Shown here: one piece after another, positions 1 to 7,420 of the stretch
Position numbering within the stretch: the stretch's first letter is position 1
Layout of the letters: the number at the start of each line of letters is the position of its first letter
Assembly (NCBI GenBank): GCA_029880105.1
Contig: JAOUPA010000048.1
Span: 1 to 12,196, forward strand
Reading direction: 5' to 3'
Origin: Gammaproteobacteria bacterium
GTDB lineage: Bacteria > Pseudomonadota > Gammaproteobacteria > SZUA-229
DNA length: 12,196 nt
Notes under the pieces: generated by a model
Told to the model about the DNA's origin: nothing
Databases searched by the model: none
What the model saw: the letters and a program-made list of their open reading frames with translations, nothing else
Translations under genes and position numbers: made by a program

Positions 1-73
1 TCTGTTTCTTTTCAAATACAAGCGGCCCTTTGCAGACAGGACAGGCCAGCAAGGGCATCAGTTTTTTATTCAT
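1..73 (-). CDS. ycaR: Trm112/YcaR-family zinc-ribbon protein, N-terminal part (cut by window edge)
   Basis: Only the first 24 codons are present; the gene runs off the left edge. The visible start reads MNKKLMPLLACPVCKGPL, a lysine-rich start followed by a CPVC zinc-ribbon half at residues 11-14. This is the typical N-terminus of the small (about 60-residue) Trm112-family proteins called YcaR in enterics. In many gammaproteobacteria this gene lies between lpxK and kdsB, which fits the position here directly after lpxK. Its ATG at 73 overlaps the end of lpxK by 8 bases (66-73), so it is probably translated from the same transcript by coupling. A second ATG at codon 6 has no ribosome-binding site. 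The biochemical role of YcaR is not settled; the family name comes from the methyltransferase activator Trm112. The second zinc ligand pair expected downstream cannot be seen. Confidence 0.85.
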   Translation of the reverse strand, partial: MNKKLMPLLACPVCKGPLVFEKKQ

Positions 74-1061
74 GCGGTACACCAGCATGCGACTTTAGTT
101 TTGCCAACAGTTCCTGCTTAAAGCCCGGGGAAAGTACGGCATCAACTGGTGCATACCAGAATTTATCATTAGCGAAATGCCGACACTTCACTGCATCCTT
201 TTCTGTCATCAAAACAGGGTTATCATCATTGAACATTAAATCATTAATAGCATACTGGTAATGATCAGGATATGCGTGTTCGATAACACTTAACCCTGCC
301 TGGCGTAACTGGGCAAAGAAACGTTCTGGATAGCCAATACCCGCAACCGCGTGAACTACTGAGCCTGTAAAATTGTCCAGCTCCTTCGACTCACCAGTTT
401 TCAGGTTGATAGCATCGGTGAACATCAAGGTAAAATTCACTTTGCTAACTGCGCTCTCACCTGCAGAACAATGATCAACAACGAGATCAACCTGCTTTAA
501 CCTTGATACCGGTTCGCGTAGCGGCCCTGCAGGCAGGCAATAACCATTGCCAAACATACGACGGGTATCGACCACGGCAATTTCGATATCGCGCTGCAGG
601 CGGTAATGCTGCAAACCGTCATCAGAGAGAATAACATCACAGTTATTGTTTTTTAACAACAGTTCAGCTGCCGCAACTCGGTCACGACCAACGACAACCG
701 GACAATGCGTACGCACGTGTATCAGGCATGGCTCATCACCTACCAGCTTTGCACTATCACCAGCAGCAAGCTGTCGTTCGCCTTCAAAACTGCCACCATA
801 ACCACGACTAATCACGCCGGGTCGATAGCCCTGTGATATGAGTAATTTACATAAGGCTATCAGCAGTGGCGTTTTGCCTGTACCGCCTACACTGATATTA
901 CCAACGATAATTACTGGTACAGAACATTTAAAATTTTTCAGCATGCCCAGACGATACAGCTGACGTCGAATAAAAATAATCACACAGTAGAGAATAGCCA
1001 AAGGCAATAATAACCATGCCACAGGATTCTGACTGTACCAGCATGCATCGATACGCTTCAT
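66..1061 (-). CDS. lpxK: Tetraacyldisaccharide 4'-kinase LpxK
   Basis: LpxK phosphorylates the 4' position of the tetraacyldisaccharide 1-phosphate precursor of lipid A, using ATP at the inner face of the cytoplasmic membrane. The protein has 331 residues, normal for the family. A hydrophobic N-terminal segment (about residues 14-31) is the membrane anchor. The P-loop reads GNISVGGTGKTP at residues 54-65, VGDEP lies at 107-111, and DDGLQH at 147-152 supplies the Walker B-like acidic pair; all three are hallmarks of LpxK. The ATG start lies 3 bases after the msbA stop codon, and no strong ribosome-binding site is seen, so translation is probably coupled to msbA. Its own stop overlaps the next gene. 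The msbA-lpxK-ycaR order is the classical arrangement for lipid A completion and export. I see nothing broken. Confidence 0.97.
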   Translation of the reverse strand: MKRIDACWYSQNPVAWLLLPLAILYCVIIFIRRQLYRLGMLKNFKCSVPVIIVGNISVGGTGKTPLLIALCKLLISQGYRPGVISRGYGGSFEGERQLAAGDSAKLVGDEPCLIHVRTHCPVVVGRDRVAAAELLLKNNNCDVILSDDGLQHYRLQRDIEIAVVDTRRMFGNGYCLPAGPLREPVSRLKQVDLVVDHCSAGESAVSKVNFTLMFTDAINLKTGESKELDNFTGSVVHAVAGIGYPERFFAQLRQAGLSVIEHAYPDHYQYAINDLMFNDDNPVLMTEKDAVKCRHFANDKFWYAPVDAVLSPGFKQELLAKLKSHAGVPHE

Positions 1062-1064
1062 GGA

Positions 1065-2828
1065 TTATTCGGAAACTTCAGTCTCTTTAAACTGAACCTG
1101 ATGTAAGGCAGCATAGTGACCATTGCGTGCAATCAGATCTTTGTGGCTGCCCGTTTCTACAATCTTCCCCTGATCCATCACGACAATAACATCGGCATTT
1201 TCGATAGTAGACAGTCGATGCGCGATAACCAGTGTGGTACGGTTCTTCATCAGCGTTTCTAGCGAGGCCTGAATAAAACGCTCTGATTCTGTATCAAGCG
1301 CGGAAGTCGCTTCATCAAGTATCAACACCGGCGCATCTTTTAACAGTGCACGCGCGATAGCGATGCGCTGACGCTGGCCACCAGACAACATCACACCGCG
1401 TTCACCTACCATGGCAGCATAACCACCTTCCATGTTATCAATAAACTGGTCCGCATAAGCCTGTCGTGCTGCCTCAACTACTTTTTCATGACTGGTATCG
1501 AGAAAGCTGCCATAGGCGATATTGTGTTCAATGGTGTCATTAAAAAGAACAATATCCTGACCAACATAGGCAATCTGAGAACGCAGATTATCCAACAGGT
1601 ATTCCTTTAGATCATGACCGTCGAGTTTGATTGATCCCTGGGTGATATCATAAAAGCGTGGCAACATATTGAGCAAAGTTGATTTACCACTGCCTGAGCG
1701 GCCGACAAATGCCACGGTCTGCCCTGCCTTTATATCAAGATTGATATTTTTCAGCGCATCGTCTTCACTGCCCGCATAACGGAAGGTGACATTTTCAATC
1801 GAGATATCGCCTTTAACGCGATCAGCGCTGTATTGGCCCTCATCCTTTTCTTCATACATATCAATTAAATTGAAAATGCTTTCAGCGGCTGCGATACCAC
1901 GCTGTAAATCGGCATTAATGTCCGTTAGTCGCTTAATCGGTGCAAACAGCATGGCCATTGCGACCATATACGATGTAAAGGTTCCAACACTGATTACCTC
2001 CATCATGCCATCATTGGTCGCCACATAAATAACACCGGCCAGACCAATACCAACAATCAAACGCATAACTGGTGCACTCAAGGCCTGTGTCGCTATCATG
2101 CGCATATTCTGGCGACGATTATTATCATTGATGGTATGAAACTGATTCTGTTCATAGTCATGACCACCGAACATTTTGACTACTATCTGACCTTTTATAG
2201 ACTCTTCCAGCACCCTGGAGACATCGCCCATACTGCCCTGAATACGACGACTAACCTTACGGAATTTTTTTGAAACAAAACTGACCAGTAAGGCGAGCAA
2301 GGGACCGGCGAATAAAAACATCGAGGCCAGCAGTGGGCTGATATAAATCATCCAGGCTAGCAATCCAATAATTGTGAATGTATCCCTGATTAATATGGTA
2401 ATGACTTTGGTCGAGGCATTCGCTACCTGCTCTACATCGTAAGTAAACTTAGACATAATCTCGCCGGTCGTCGCCCTGTCATAATAATCCTTGGGTAGCC
2501 GCAGCAGGCGCCTGAACATGGAGTCACGCAGCTCCATGATCACCTGTCGACCCACCCAGCTCATACCGTACATAGAAATAAACATGGCGAATACGCGAAC
2601 GACAAAAATAACAATAAGCATGATCGGCATCATTTTTATAATTTCAGGATCACGATCAACAAAACTACCGTCCATTAGCGGTTTCATATAAGCCGCCAGT
2701 GCGGTATCGGTACCGGCAACCATCACCATACCCACTACCGCAATCGCAAAGATTTTCCAGTAAGCCATCGAATGAGAAATCAATCGACGGTAATAAAGAT
2801 ACGAATCAGGATTGGTTTTTGAATTCAT
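1065..2828 (-). CDS. msbA: Lipid A export ABC transporter MsbA (ATP-binding/permease)
   Basis: MsbA is a homodimeric ABC exporter that flips core-lipid A from the inner to the outer leaflet of the cytoplasmic membrane. The N-terminal half is the six-helix membrane domain (about residues 20-320) and the C-terminal half is the ATPase. With the ATG at 2828 the protein has 587 residues, close to the family norm. Walker A GRSGSGKS lies at about 376-383, the signature LSGGQ at 481-485, Walker B VLILDE at 501-506, and the H-loop histidine of IAHRLS at 537. A TTG one codon upstream (2831) is in frame, but the ATG is preferred; neither has a strong ribosome-binding site. The gene begins 13 bases after exbD and ends 3 bases before lpxK. 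Related multidrug exporters share these motifs, so the specific call rests largely on the adjacent lpxK. Confidence 0.95.
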   Translation of the reverse strand: MNSKTNPDSYLYYRRLISHSMAYWKIFAIAVVGMVMVAGTDTALAAYMKPLMDGSFVDRDPEIIKMMPIMLIVIFVVRVFAMFISMYGMSWVGRQVIMELRDSMFRRLLRLPKDYYDRATTGEIMSKFTYDVEQVANASTKVITILIRDTFTIIGLLAWMIYISPLLASMFLFAGPLLALLVSFVSKKFRKVSRRIQGSMGDVSRVLEESIKGQIVVKMFGGHDYEQNQFHTINDNNRRQNMRMIATQALSAPVMRLIVGIGLAGVIYVATNDGMMEVISVGTFTSYMVAMAMLFAPIKRLTDINADLQRGIAAAESIFNLIDMYEEKDEGQYSADRVKGDISIENVTFRYAGSEDDALKNINLDIKAGQTVAFVGRSGSGKSTLLNMLPRFYDITQGSIKLDGHDLKEYLLDNLRSQIAYVGQDIVLFNDTIEHNIAYGSFLDTSHEKVVEAARQAYADQFIDNMEGGYAAMVGERGVMLSGGQRQRIAIARALLKDAPVLILDEATSALDTESERFIQASLETLMKNRTTLVIAHRLSTIENADVIVVMDQGKIVETGSHKDLIARNGHYAALHQVQFKETEVSE

Positions 2829-2841
2829 CAAGAATCAGGTA

Positions 2842-3261
2842 TTAACGGTTTTCGACCGTCGCAATAGAAAGTTTTGTCAGGCCTAACTGTGCTGCAGCAT
2901 CCATGGCACGAACTACCGACTGGTGTGAGGCATTACCATCTGCACGAAGTAGCACGGTGACATTGCTACGGTCACCCACAGTCTTTTGCAATGCCGCCTT
3001 GAGCGTATCCAGTTGTTCATTAACAAGCTGTCGATCATCAATATAGTATTTACCTTTTGCATCTACCGACAATACCAGTGGATCATCAACCTTCTGTTCA
3101 GTCTGACCATCTGCCTGCGGCAACTGGACTTTCAGTTTTGCATGCCGATCAAAGGTACTCGATACCATAAAAAAGATCAGTAGCAGAAAAACAACATCGA
3201 TAAGCGGCGTCAGGTTAACCTCAACCCCAATCTCTTTGCGATGTCCTGGACGTAAATTCAT
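2842..3261 (-). CDS. exbD: ExbD/TolR-family biopolymer transport protein
   Basis: ExbD/TolR proteins form, with ExbB/TolQ, a proton-driven motor that transmits proton-motive force to a periplasmic partner. The 139-residue protein has a short cytoplasmic N-terminus, one membrane helix (about residues 18-40) and a periplasmic domain. The helix starts NLTPLIDVVFLLLIFFMV, with the conserved proton-carrying aspartate at residue 22. The ATG at 3261 is 15 bases after the exbB stop, and msbA follows 13 bases downstream, so it is part of the exbB-exbD-msbA-lpxK run. No TonB, TolA or other partner is encoded in the window. Pseudomonas-type genomes also carry an ExbB/ExbD pair beside lpxK, so this is a conserved arrangement, but its partner and job there are not clear to me. 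TolR is the alternative name, but no other tol-pal gene is present. Confidence 0.92.
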   Translation of the reverse strand: MNLRPGHRKEIGVEVNLTPLIDVVFLLLIFFMVSSTFDRHAKLKVQLPQADGQTEQKVDDPLVLSVDAKGKYYIDDRQLVNEQLDTLKAALQKTVGDRSNVTVLLRADGNASHQSVVRAMDAAAQLGLTKLSIATVENR

Positions 3262-3276
3262 ATCGGTGACTTAGTC

Positions 3277-3882
3277 CTAGCGGTTGTTGTGTAGCACATC
3301 GACCATCTTGATCGCCTCGCGTTCCATCTCAACAACAATGGTATCGACACGACGACGGAAATAACGGTAGAAAAAAAGTGCGACGATGGCAACAGAGAGC
3401 CCGGCCGCCGTGGTAATCATGGCCTGGGAGATACCTCCAGCGAGTGCACCCGGGTCGCCAACACCGTGCGTGGTGATCGAAGTAAACACGCTAATCATAC
3501 CGACCACGGTACCAAGCAGGCCCAGTAATGGTGAGATCGCCGCGATAGTACCGAGAAGGTCTAGGAAACGCTCCAGCTCATGCACCACTTCACGACCACG
3601 TTCTTCGATACTCTCCTTGATACGCTCACGCGGCTGGTTGCGATTGATCAACCCGGAGCTGAGGATCTTGCCCAGTGCCGACTGCTTGGCCAGCAGTTCA
3701 ATATCAGCCGTTTTGAAAGTACCCTGTTTAACCGCGGTCCAGACCGTTGCTACCAGGTGTTTGGGCAGCACCTTCTCCATGCGCAAACTCCAGAAACGCT
3801 CTGCAATAATAGCTATAGAAATAATCGAACAAAGAATGATCGGCAGCATCAGCCAGCCACCAGATTTCACCAATTCAAACAC
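3277..3882 (-). CDS. exbB: MotA/TolQ/ExbB proton-channel family protein
   Basis: This is the membrane scaffold of the ExbB-ExbD type proton motor. It has 201 residues with three membrane segments at about 10-28, 107-133 and 151-174, the standard topology, with a cytoplasmic loop between the first and second. The GLLGTVVGM stretch at 121-129 and the helix GGISQAMITTAAGL at 149-162 are the characteristic MotA/TolQ/ExbB core. The start is GTG at 3882, chosen because a GGTAGGTG ribosome-binding site (3887-3894) lies 4 bases upstream and the second residue leads directly into the family N-terminus. It is the first gene of the tightly spaced exbB-exbD-msbA-lpxK-ycaR run and lies 112 bases after comEC. 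It is about 40 residues shorter than enteric ExbB, as is usual for this lpxK-associated version. Confidence 0.92.
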   Translation of the reverse strand: MFELVKSGGWLMLPIILCSIISIAIIAERFWSLRMEKVLPKHLVATVWTAVKQGTFKTADIELLAKQSALGKILSSGLINRNQPRERIKESIEERGREVVHELERFLDLLGTIAAISPLLGLLGTVVGMISVFTSITTHGVGDPGALAGGISQAMITTAAGLSVAIVALFFYRYFRRRVDTIVVEMEREAIKMVDVLHNNR

Positions 3883-3886
3883 TGCG

Positions 3887-3894
3887 CACCTACC
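3887..3894 (-). promoter_or_regulatory. Ribosome-binding site of exbB (sets the GTG start)
   Basis: On the minus strand the sequence GGTAGGTG lies 4 bases before the GTG at 3882. It matches the anti-Shine-Dalgarno core and decides the start codon. It is one of the clearer ribosome-binding sites in the window; most downstream genes of the run lack one. Confidence 0.6.
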
Positions 3895-3952
3895 AAATGT
3901 GAATATTGTTACTGACCTGCTCCTACCTGTGCCGGTCTTTTATAATGGGCGT

Positions 3953-3980
3953 ATCTTACTTGATTTGGCGCCATGTCCAA
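3953..3980 (-). promoter_or_regulatory. Weak sigma70-like promoter candidate upstream of exbB
   Basis: In the 112-base gap between comEC and exbB, the minus strand carries TTGGAC (3975-3980) and TAAGAT (3953-3958) separated by 16 bases. The -10 box matches 4 of 6 consensus positions and the -35 box only its first three. It would start a transcript about 65 bases before exbB, letting the exbB-to-lpxK genes be expressed independently of comEC. This is inference from a weak match; read-through from comEC is equally possible, and no terminator hairpin is visible after comEC. Confidence 0.25.
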
Positions 3981-3994
3981 AGGATTGATCGACA

Positions 3995-6328
3995 TTACTC
4001 GATAATTAAATGATTCCAGTATTTTCGATGACTACGCCGGTATTCATCCACCACGACAGCGCCCTGATCAGCCGTAAATGCCAGTTCTACAGCGCCAACA
4101 TGGCCACTATGATAGAGAGTGGCACCCGCCTTCTGGTATCGAGCAACCACCACATTGTTTGGGTGGTGATAACGATTCCGGTAACCGGCAGGAATCAATG
4201 CCACCTTCGGTTCAACGGTATCAATAAATGCCTGGCTGGACGAGGTTTTGCTGCCATGGTGCGGCACCAGCATCACCTCGGCACGCAATTGCTCACCGTA
4301 AGTTTTTACCAGGGCCTTTTCGATCTCATCCTCAATATCCGAGCTAATCAATAATCGTCCACCAATAGCCGAGACCATTAACACACAGGCATGATTATTA
4401 CGCCGTGAATAAACATGTTCGTCGGGATGCAGGAACTCAAATTCGACCCCATCCCTTTGCCAGCGCTCACCCCGCTGGCAGACACTTTTATTATCAGAAT
4501 CAATAGGCTCGATATCCTGCCCAACCACAACCACCCCAGGATAGGCATCAACAACCGCCTGTGCACCACCAATATGGTCGGCATCACCGTGGCTGATCAC
4601 CAGCTTATCTAGCCGCCTGACTGCCCAGTGCCTCAGGTATGGCAGCACCACCGATTCACCGGCATCCAGTTGTGAACCGAGGCGATTGCCGGCATCGAAG
4701 ACCAGCGCATGGTTTTGGGTCCTGATCACTACCGACAGCCCCTGACCAACATCCAGCATGGTCGCTGCAAAATCACCATGTTTTGGCCGCTCAGACGTAT
4801 TCAGGATAACAGGCAATATCATGACAGCACCCAGCCAGCGCGCAGGAAACCCCCTGGGTGCCAGCAACAGGGCGACACCGATCAGGGCAAGCAGTAGCTC
4901 AGGCCAGCCGGGGACGGCCTGGACCCAATAGGCATAAGGATGCAGGGAGAGGCCATTTATCACAGGCCAGATCAACTCGAGCAGCGCATTTGCCGCAATG
5001 AACAGGTAGCCCGACAGCAGTGTCGATAATGGCAGCATTAGCAGGGCCAGCAATACCAGCGGCACCACCAGGAAACTCACGTATGGCACCAGGATCAGGT
5101 TGGCCAGTGGCGCTACCAGTGAAGTCTGCTGGAATAGCAGTAGAGAAAGTGGAAACAGCGCCAGCGAAATCGATATCTGCATCCAGCCCCATTGTTGCAG
5201 GCGCGTACGCCAGCCATTGTGGTACTGCAACCTGCCGCTAAACACATAAAAAATCACCGCCACAGCCAGAAAGGAAAACCAGAACCCCGCTGATAACACT
5301 GCCACCGGATCCCATAGCAGAACAGCCAGCAAGGCTACTGCCATGGCATTGAGAGAAGTGCTCGAGCGCCTGAATATCAGCATGCCGACAAAACAGATGA
5401 GCATAATCAGCGCCCGTTGCGTCGGTATCGAAAGCCCCGCCAGTAAGGCGTAAATCAGCGCGAGCGTTAAGCCACCGATCATACCGACCTGTTGAGCAGG
5501 TATGTATTTCATCAAGGCCGCAGACACCAGCCTGCGTACCAGCCAGTAACCAAATGCTGCAGCAAGCCCAATATGCAGGCCAGAAATCGCCATCAGGTGG
5601 TTGGTGCCGGTGCGAATCAGCGTATCCCAGTGTTCATTATTAATGGGTGTGCGATCTCCCACGGCCAGCGCCGTGACAAGGCCAGATAATTCAGCCTCAC
5701 CAAGTCGCTTTTGAATATCTTTACTAATTAGTTGTCGCAGCGCATCGATTGAAAAGGCACCGGCATCCGATAGCTTCAGGTTCTTTTCACTATCTCGAAT
5801 ATACCCAGTAGCGTGAATGCCCTGCCCATAGAGCCAGCCTTCATAATCAAAACCACCGGGATTAAAAAAGCCGTGTGGCGGCTTCAACCGCACCAGCCAT
5901 TGCCAGCGCTCACCTGCATTAACTTCACGGCCATAGTACCAGCTCAGTCGAAGGTGCTCGGGCAAATTAATACTGCTATCGTCATGTTCTATTCTGTCTA
6001 CAGCCAATTCAAAACGCTGGACATCGCCATCAGTGGTGGGGATACCCTGTACGGTACCTTCAACAAGAAATTCACGGCCTGCCAGCGACTCTGGCAATTT
6101 GTGTTCAAGATAGTGGTGTGCATAGAGTGTCACCCAGCAAGCTCCGGCAACAATGAGTGTCAGCGATAACAACAACCTGTAAATAACAGGCCTCGACCTG
6201 CAAAGTTTTAAGCCGAGTGTAATGACCAGGACAGCAAGGAGAGATAACAGAATTGAAATTGCAGGAAGCTCGGCCAGTTGCTGCACCAGCACAATACCCG
6301 CCAGGAAAGATAAGGCATTAAGCAACAT
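3995..6328 (-). CDS. comEC: ComEC/Rec2 DNA internalization channel protein
   Basis: ComEC is the inner-membrane channel that takes single-stranded DNA into the cytoplasm during natural transformation. The protein has 777 residues from the ATG at 6328, full length for gammaproteobacterial ComEC. An N-terminal membrane and soluble DUF4131 region (about 5-190) is followed by the multi-helix Competence domain (about 220-490) with the hallmark HLMAISGLHIGL at 244-255. The C-terminus is a metallo-beta-lactamase domain (about 520-765) with HGDADHIGG at 580-588, SSDIE at 662-666 and VPHHGSKTS at 688-696, so its metal-binding motif is intact. A TTG three codons upstream (6337) lies 4 bases after an AGGGA box and could be the true start. 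The gene is divergent from the DUF2062 gene and upstream of exbB. Other competence genes are not in the window. Confidence 0.95.
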   Translation of the reverse strand: MLLNALSFLAGIVLVQQLAELPAISILLSLLAVLVITLGLKLCRSRPVIYRLLLSLTLIVAGACWVTLYAHHYLEHKLPESLAGREFLVEGTVQGIPTTDGDVQRFELAVDRIEHDDSSINLPEHLRLSWYYGREVNAGERWQWLVRLKPPHGFFNPGGFDYEGWLYGQGIHATGYIRDSEKNLKLSDAGAFSIDALRQLISKDIQKRLGEAELSGLVTALAVGDRTPINNEHWDTLIRTGTNHLMAISGLHIGLAAAFGYWLVRRLVSAALMKYIPAQQVGMIGGLTLALIYALLAGLSIPTQRALIMLICFVGMLIFRRSSTSLNAMAVALLAVLLWDPVAVLSAGFWFSFLAVAVIFYVFSGRLQYHNGWRTRLQQWGWMQISISLALFPLSLLLFQQTSLVAPLANLILVPYVSFLVVPLVLLALLMLPLSTLLSGYLFIAANALLELIWPVINGLSLHPYAYWVQAVPGWPELLLALIGVALLLAPRGFPARWLGAVMILPVILNTSERPKHGDFAATMLDVGQGLSVVIRTQNHALVFDAGNRLGSQLDAGESVVLPYLRHWAVRRLDKLVISHGDADHIGGAQAVVDAYPGVVVVGQDIEPIDSDNKSVCQRGERWQRDGVEFEFLHPDEHVYSRRNNHACVLMVSAIGGRLLISSDIEDEIEKALVKTYGEQLRAEVMLVPHHGSKTSSSQAFIDTVEPKVALIPAGYRNRYHHPNNVVVARYQKAGATLYHSGHVGAVELAFTADQGAVVVDEYRRSHRKYWNHLIIE

Positions 6329-6386
6329 AGATAGCAACTATTCCCTGTAAAATAACCATTTTTTCCTCTAAAACTTAACTCATATC

Positions 6387-6401
6387 AGGCAAGGTTTGCC
6401 T
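6387..6401. repeat. Short perfect inverted repeat in the divergent intergenic region
   Basis: AGGCAA (6387-6392) and TTGCCT (6396-6401) form a perfect 6-base inverted repeat around a 3-base centre. The right arm is exactly the -35 box of the plus-strand promoter candidate. A protein bound here could affect transcription of the DUF2062-nudJ-mnmA-hflD genes, but a dyad this short can also occur by chance. Confidence 0.35.
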
Positions 6402-6424
6402 ACAATTAGTGCAACAATGATAAT
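6396..6424 (+). promoter_or_regulatory. Sigma70-like promoter for the DUF2062-nudJ-mnmA-hflD operon
   Basis: TTGCCT (6396-6401, 4 of 6 consensus positions) and GATAAT (6419-6424, 5 of 6) are separated by the optimal 17 bases. Transcription would start near 6431, giving a leader of about 25 bases before the ATG at 6456. It sits in the 118-base divergent gap between comEC and the DUF2062 gene, just where an operon promoter is expected. No equally good comEC promoter was found on the other strand. Confidence 0.55.
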
Positions 6425-6455
6425 CTAACACCATAAAAGCAGCAGCACACACTCT

Positions 6456-6971
6456 ATGCCACGCAAATTTCTAAAGAAATTCATGCCCAAACCGCATGAA
6501 ATCAAAGATCATAAAGTTCTTCGCATGTTTGGCACCCTGCTTCATGATCCAAACCTCTGGCACATGAACCGCCGCTCCATGGCAGGCGCATTTATGGTTG
6601 GTCTATTTTTTGCTTGGTGGCCAGTACCATTCCAGATGGTGCTGGCTGCCGGTGGCGCTATTCTGCTACGCACTAACCTGCCCATGTCTGTAGCACTGGT
6701 CTGGATCACCAACCCACTCACCATGCCACCGATGTTTTATTTCGCCTACCTGGTCGGTACCTGGATCATAGGCGTTCCCGAAATGGCGTTCAGTATGGAA
6801 CTAAGTATGGAATGGCTAATGCATGAACTGGGTATCATCTGGAAACCCTTTCTCACTGGCTGTTTGATTATGGCTGTTGCCAGTAGTGCCATCGGATACT
6901 TCGGTATCAACTGGATCTGGGTTCATGTGGTCATGAAAGAGCGTAGAAAAAGAGTACTAAGTAGAAAATGA
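6456..6971 (+). CDS. DUF2062 family membrane protein
   Basis: This 171-residue protein belongs to the DUF2062 family; its molecular function is unknown. A basic N-terminus (residues 1-20) is followed by hydrophobic segments at about 42-71, 91-107 and 130-152 and a basic C-terminal tail. The stretch TNPLTMPPMFYFAYLVG (85-101), a Thr-Asn-Pro motif with a following proline pair, is the recognisable family signature. DUF2062 genes are also found near comEC in Pseudomonas-type genomes, matching the divergent comEC here. The ATG at 6456 lies about 25 bases after the predicted transcription start and has no strong ribosome-binding site. The stop codon overlaps the nudJ start in an ATGA junction, so the two genes are probably co-translated. 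A membrane role is inferred from composition only. Confidence 0.88.
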   Translation: MPRKFLKKFMPKPHEIKDHKVLRMFGTLLHDPNLWHMNRRSMAGAFMVGLFFAWWPVPFQMVLAAGGAILLRTNLPMSVALVWITNPLTMPPMFYFAYLVGTWIIGVPEMAFSMELSMEWLMHELGIIWKPFLTGCLIMAVASSAIGYFGINWIWVHVVMKERRKRVLSRK

Positions 6972-7420
6972 CCTGGAAACCCCATGCCACTGTTGCTGCC
7001 ATTATCGAAGACAATGGCAAATTTCTCATGGTCGAAGAAAAGATTAATGGCAAGATTGTCTACAACCAGCCTGCAGGCCATCTGGATCCCAATGAAGACC
7101 TGATCGAGGCAGTGATTCGTGAAACCCAGGAAGAGACCGGTTGGCAATTTACCCCTGAGGCACTGGTCGGCATTTATCTCTGGCAGCAACCAGGCACCCA
7201 TAAAGCCTTTCTGCGTTTTGCATTTACCGGAAGCTGCAGCAACCATCAACCTGATCAGCCACTTGATGAAGGTATCCTGCAGGCATTGTGGCTAAGCCGG
7301 GATGAACTACTTGGCAACATAAAATTACGCAGCCCGATGGTAATAAAAAACATCGACGATTATCTTGCAGGACAACGTTACCCTCTGGATATTCTTACCA
7401 CCGTTGACTACGCACGATGA
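6968..7420 (+). CDS. nudJ: Nudix hydrolase, NudJ-like phosphatase
   Basis: A 150-residue Nudix hydrolase. The Nudix box fits the pattern G-x5-E-x7-REUxEExGU at residues 37-59: it starts at GHLDPNE and contains RETQEETGW, with all metal-binding glutamates present. Length and position directly upstream of mnmA match E. coli NudJ (YmfB), which hydrolyses nucleoside di- and triphosphates and the thiamin precursor HMP pyrophosphate. The NudJ assignment rests on this synteny and on length, because Nudix substrates cannot be read from the box itself. Both ends are ATGA overlaps, with the DUF2062 gene upstream and mnmA downstream, so the three genes are likely translated in a coupled way. Confidence 0.9.
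   Translation: MTWKPHATVAAIIEDNGKFLMVEEKINGKIVYNQPAGHLDPNEDLIEAVIRETQEETGWQFTPEALVGIYLWQQPGTHKAFLRFAFTGSCSNHQPDQPLDEGILQALWLSRDELLGNIKLRSPMVIKNIDDYLAGQRYPLDILTTVDYAR

Noticed and set aside
3941..3946. A perfect TATAAT on the plus strand in the comEC-exbB gap.
   Set aside because: No -35-like sequence lies 15-19 bases upstream, and transcription would run antisense into comEC. It is treated as chance in AT-rich intergenic DNA.
3386..3988. A 200-codon open frame on the plus strand opposite exbB.
   Set aside because: It lies almost entirely antisense to a well-recognised ExbB gene, resembles no family I know, and is explained by the codon bias of the opposite strand.
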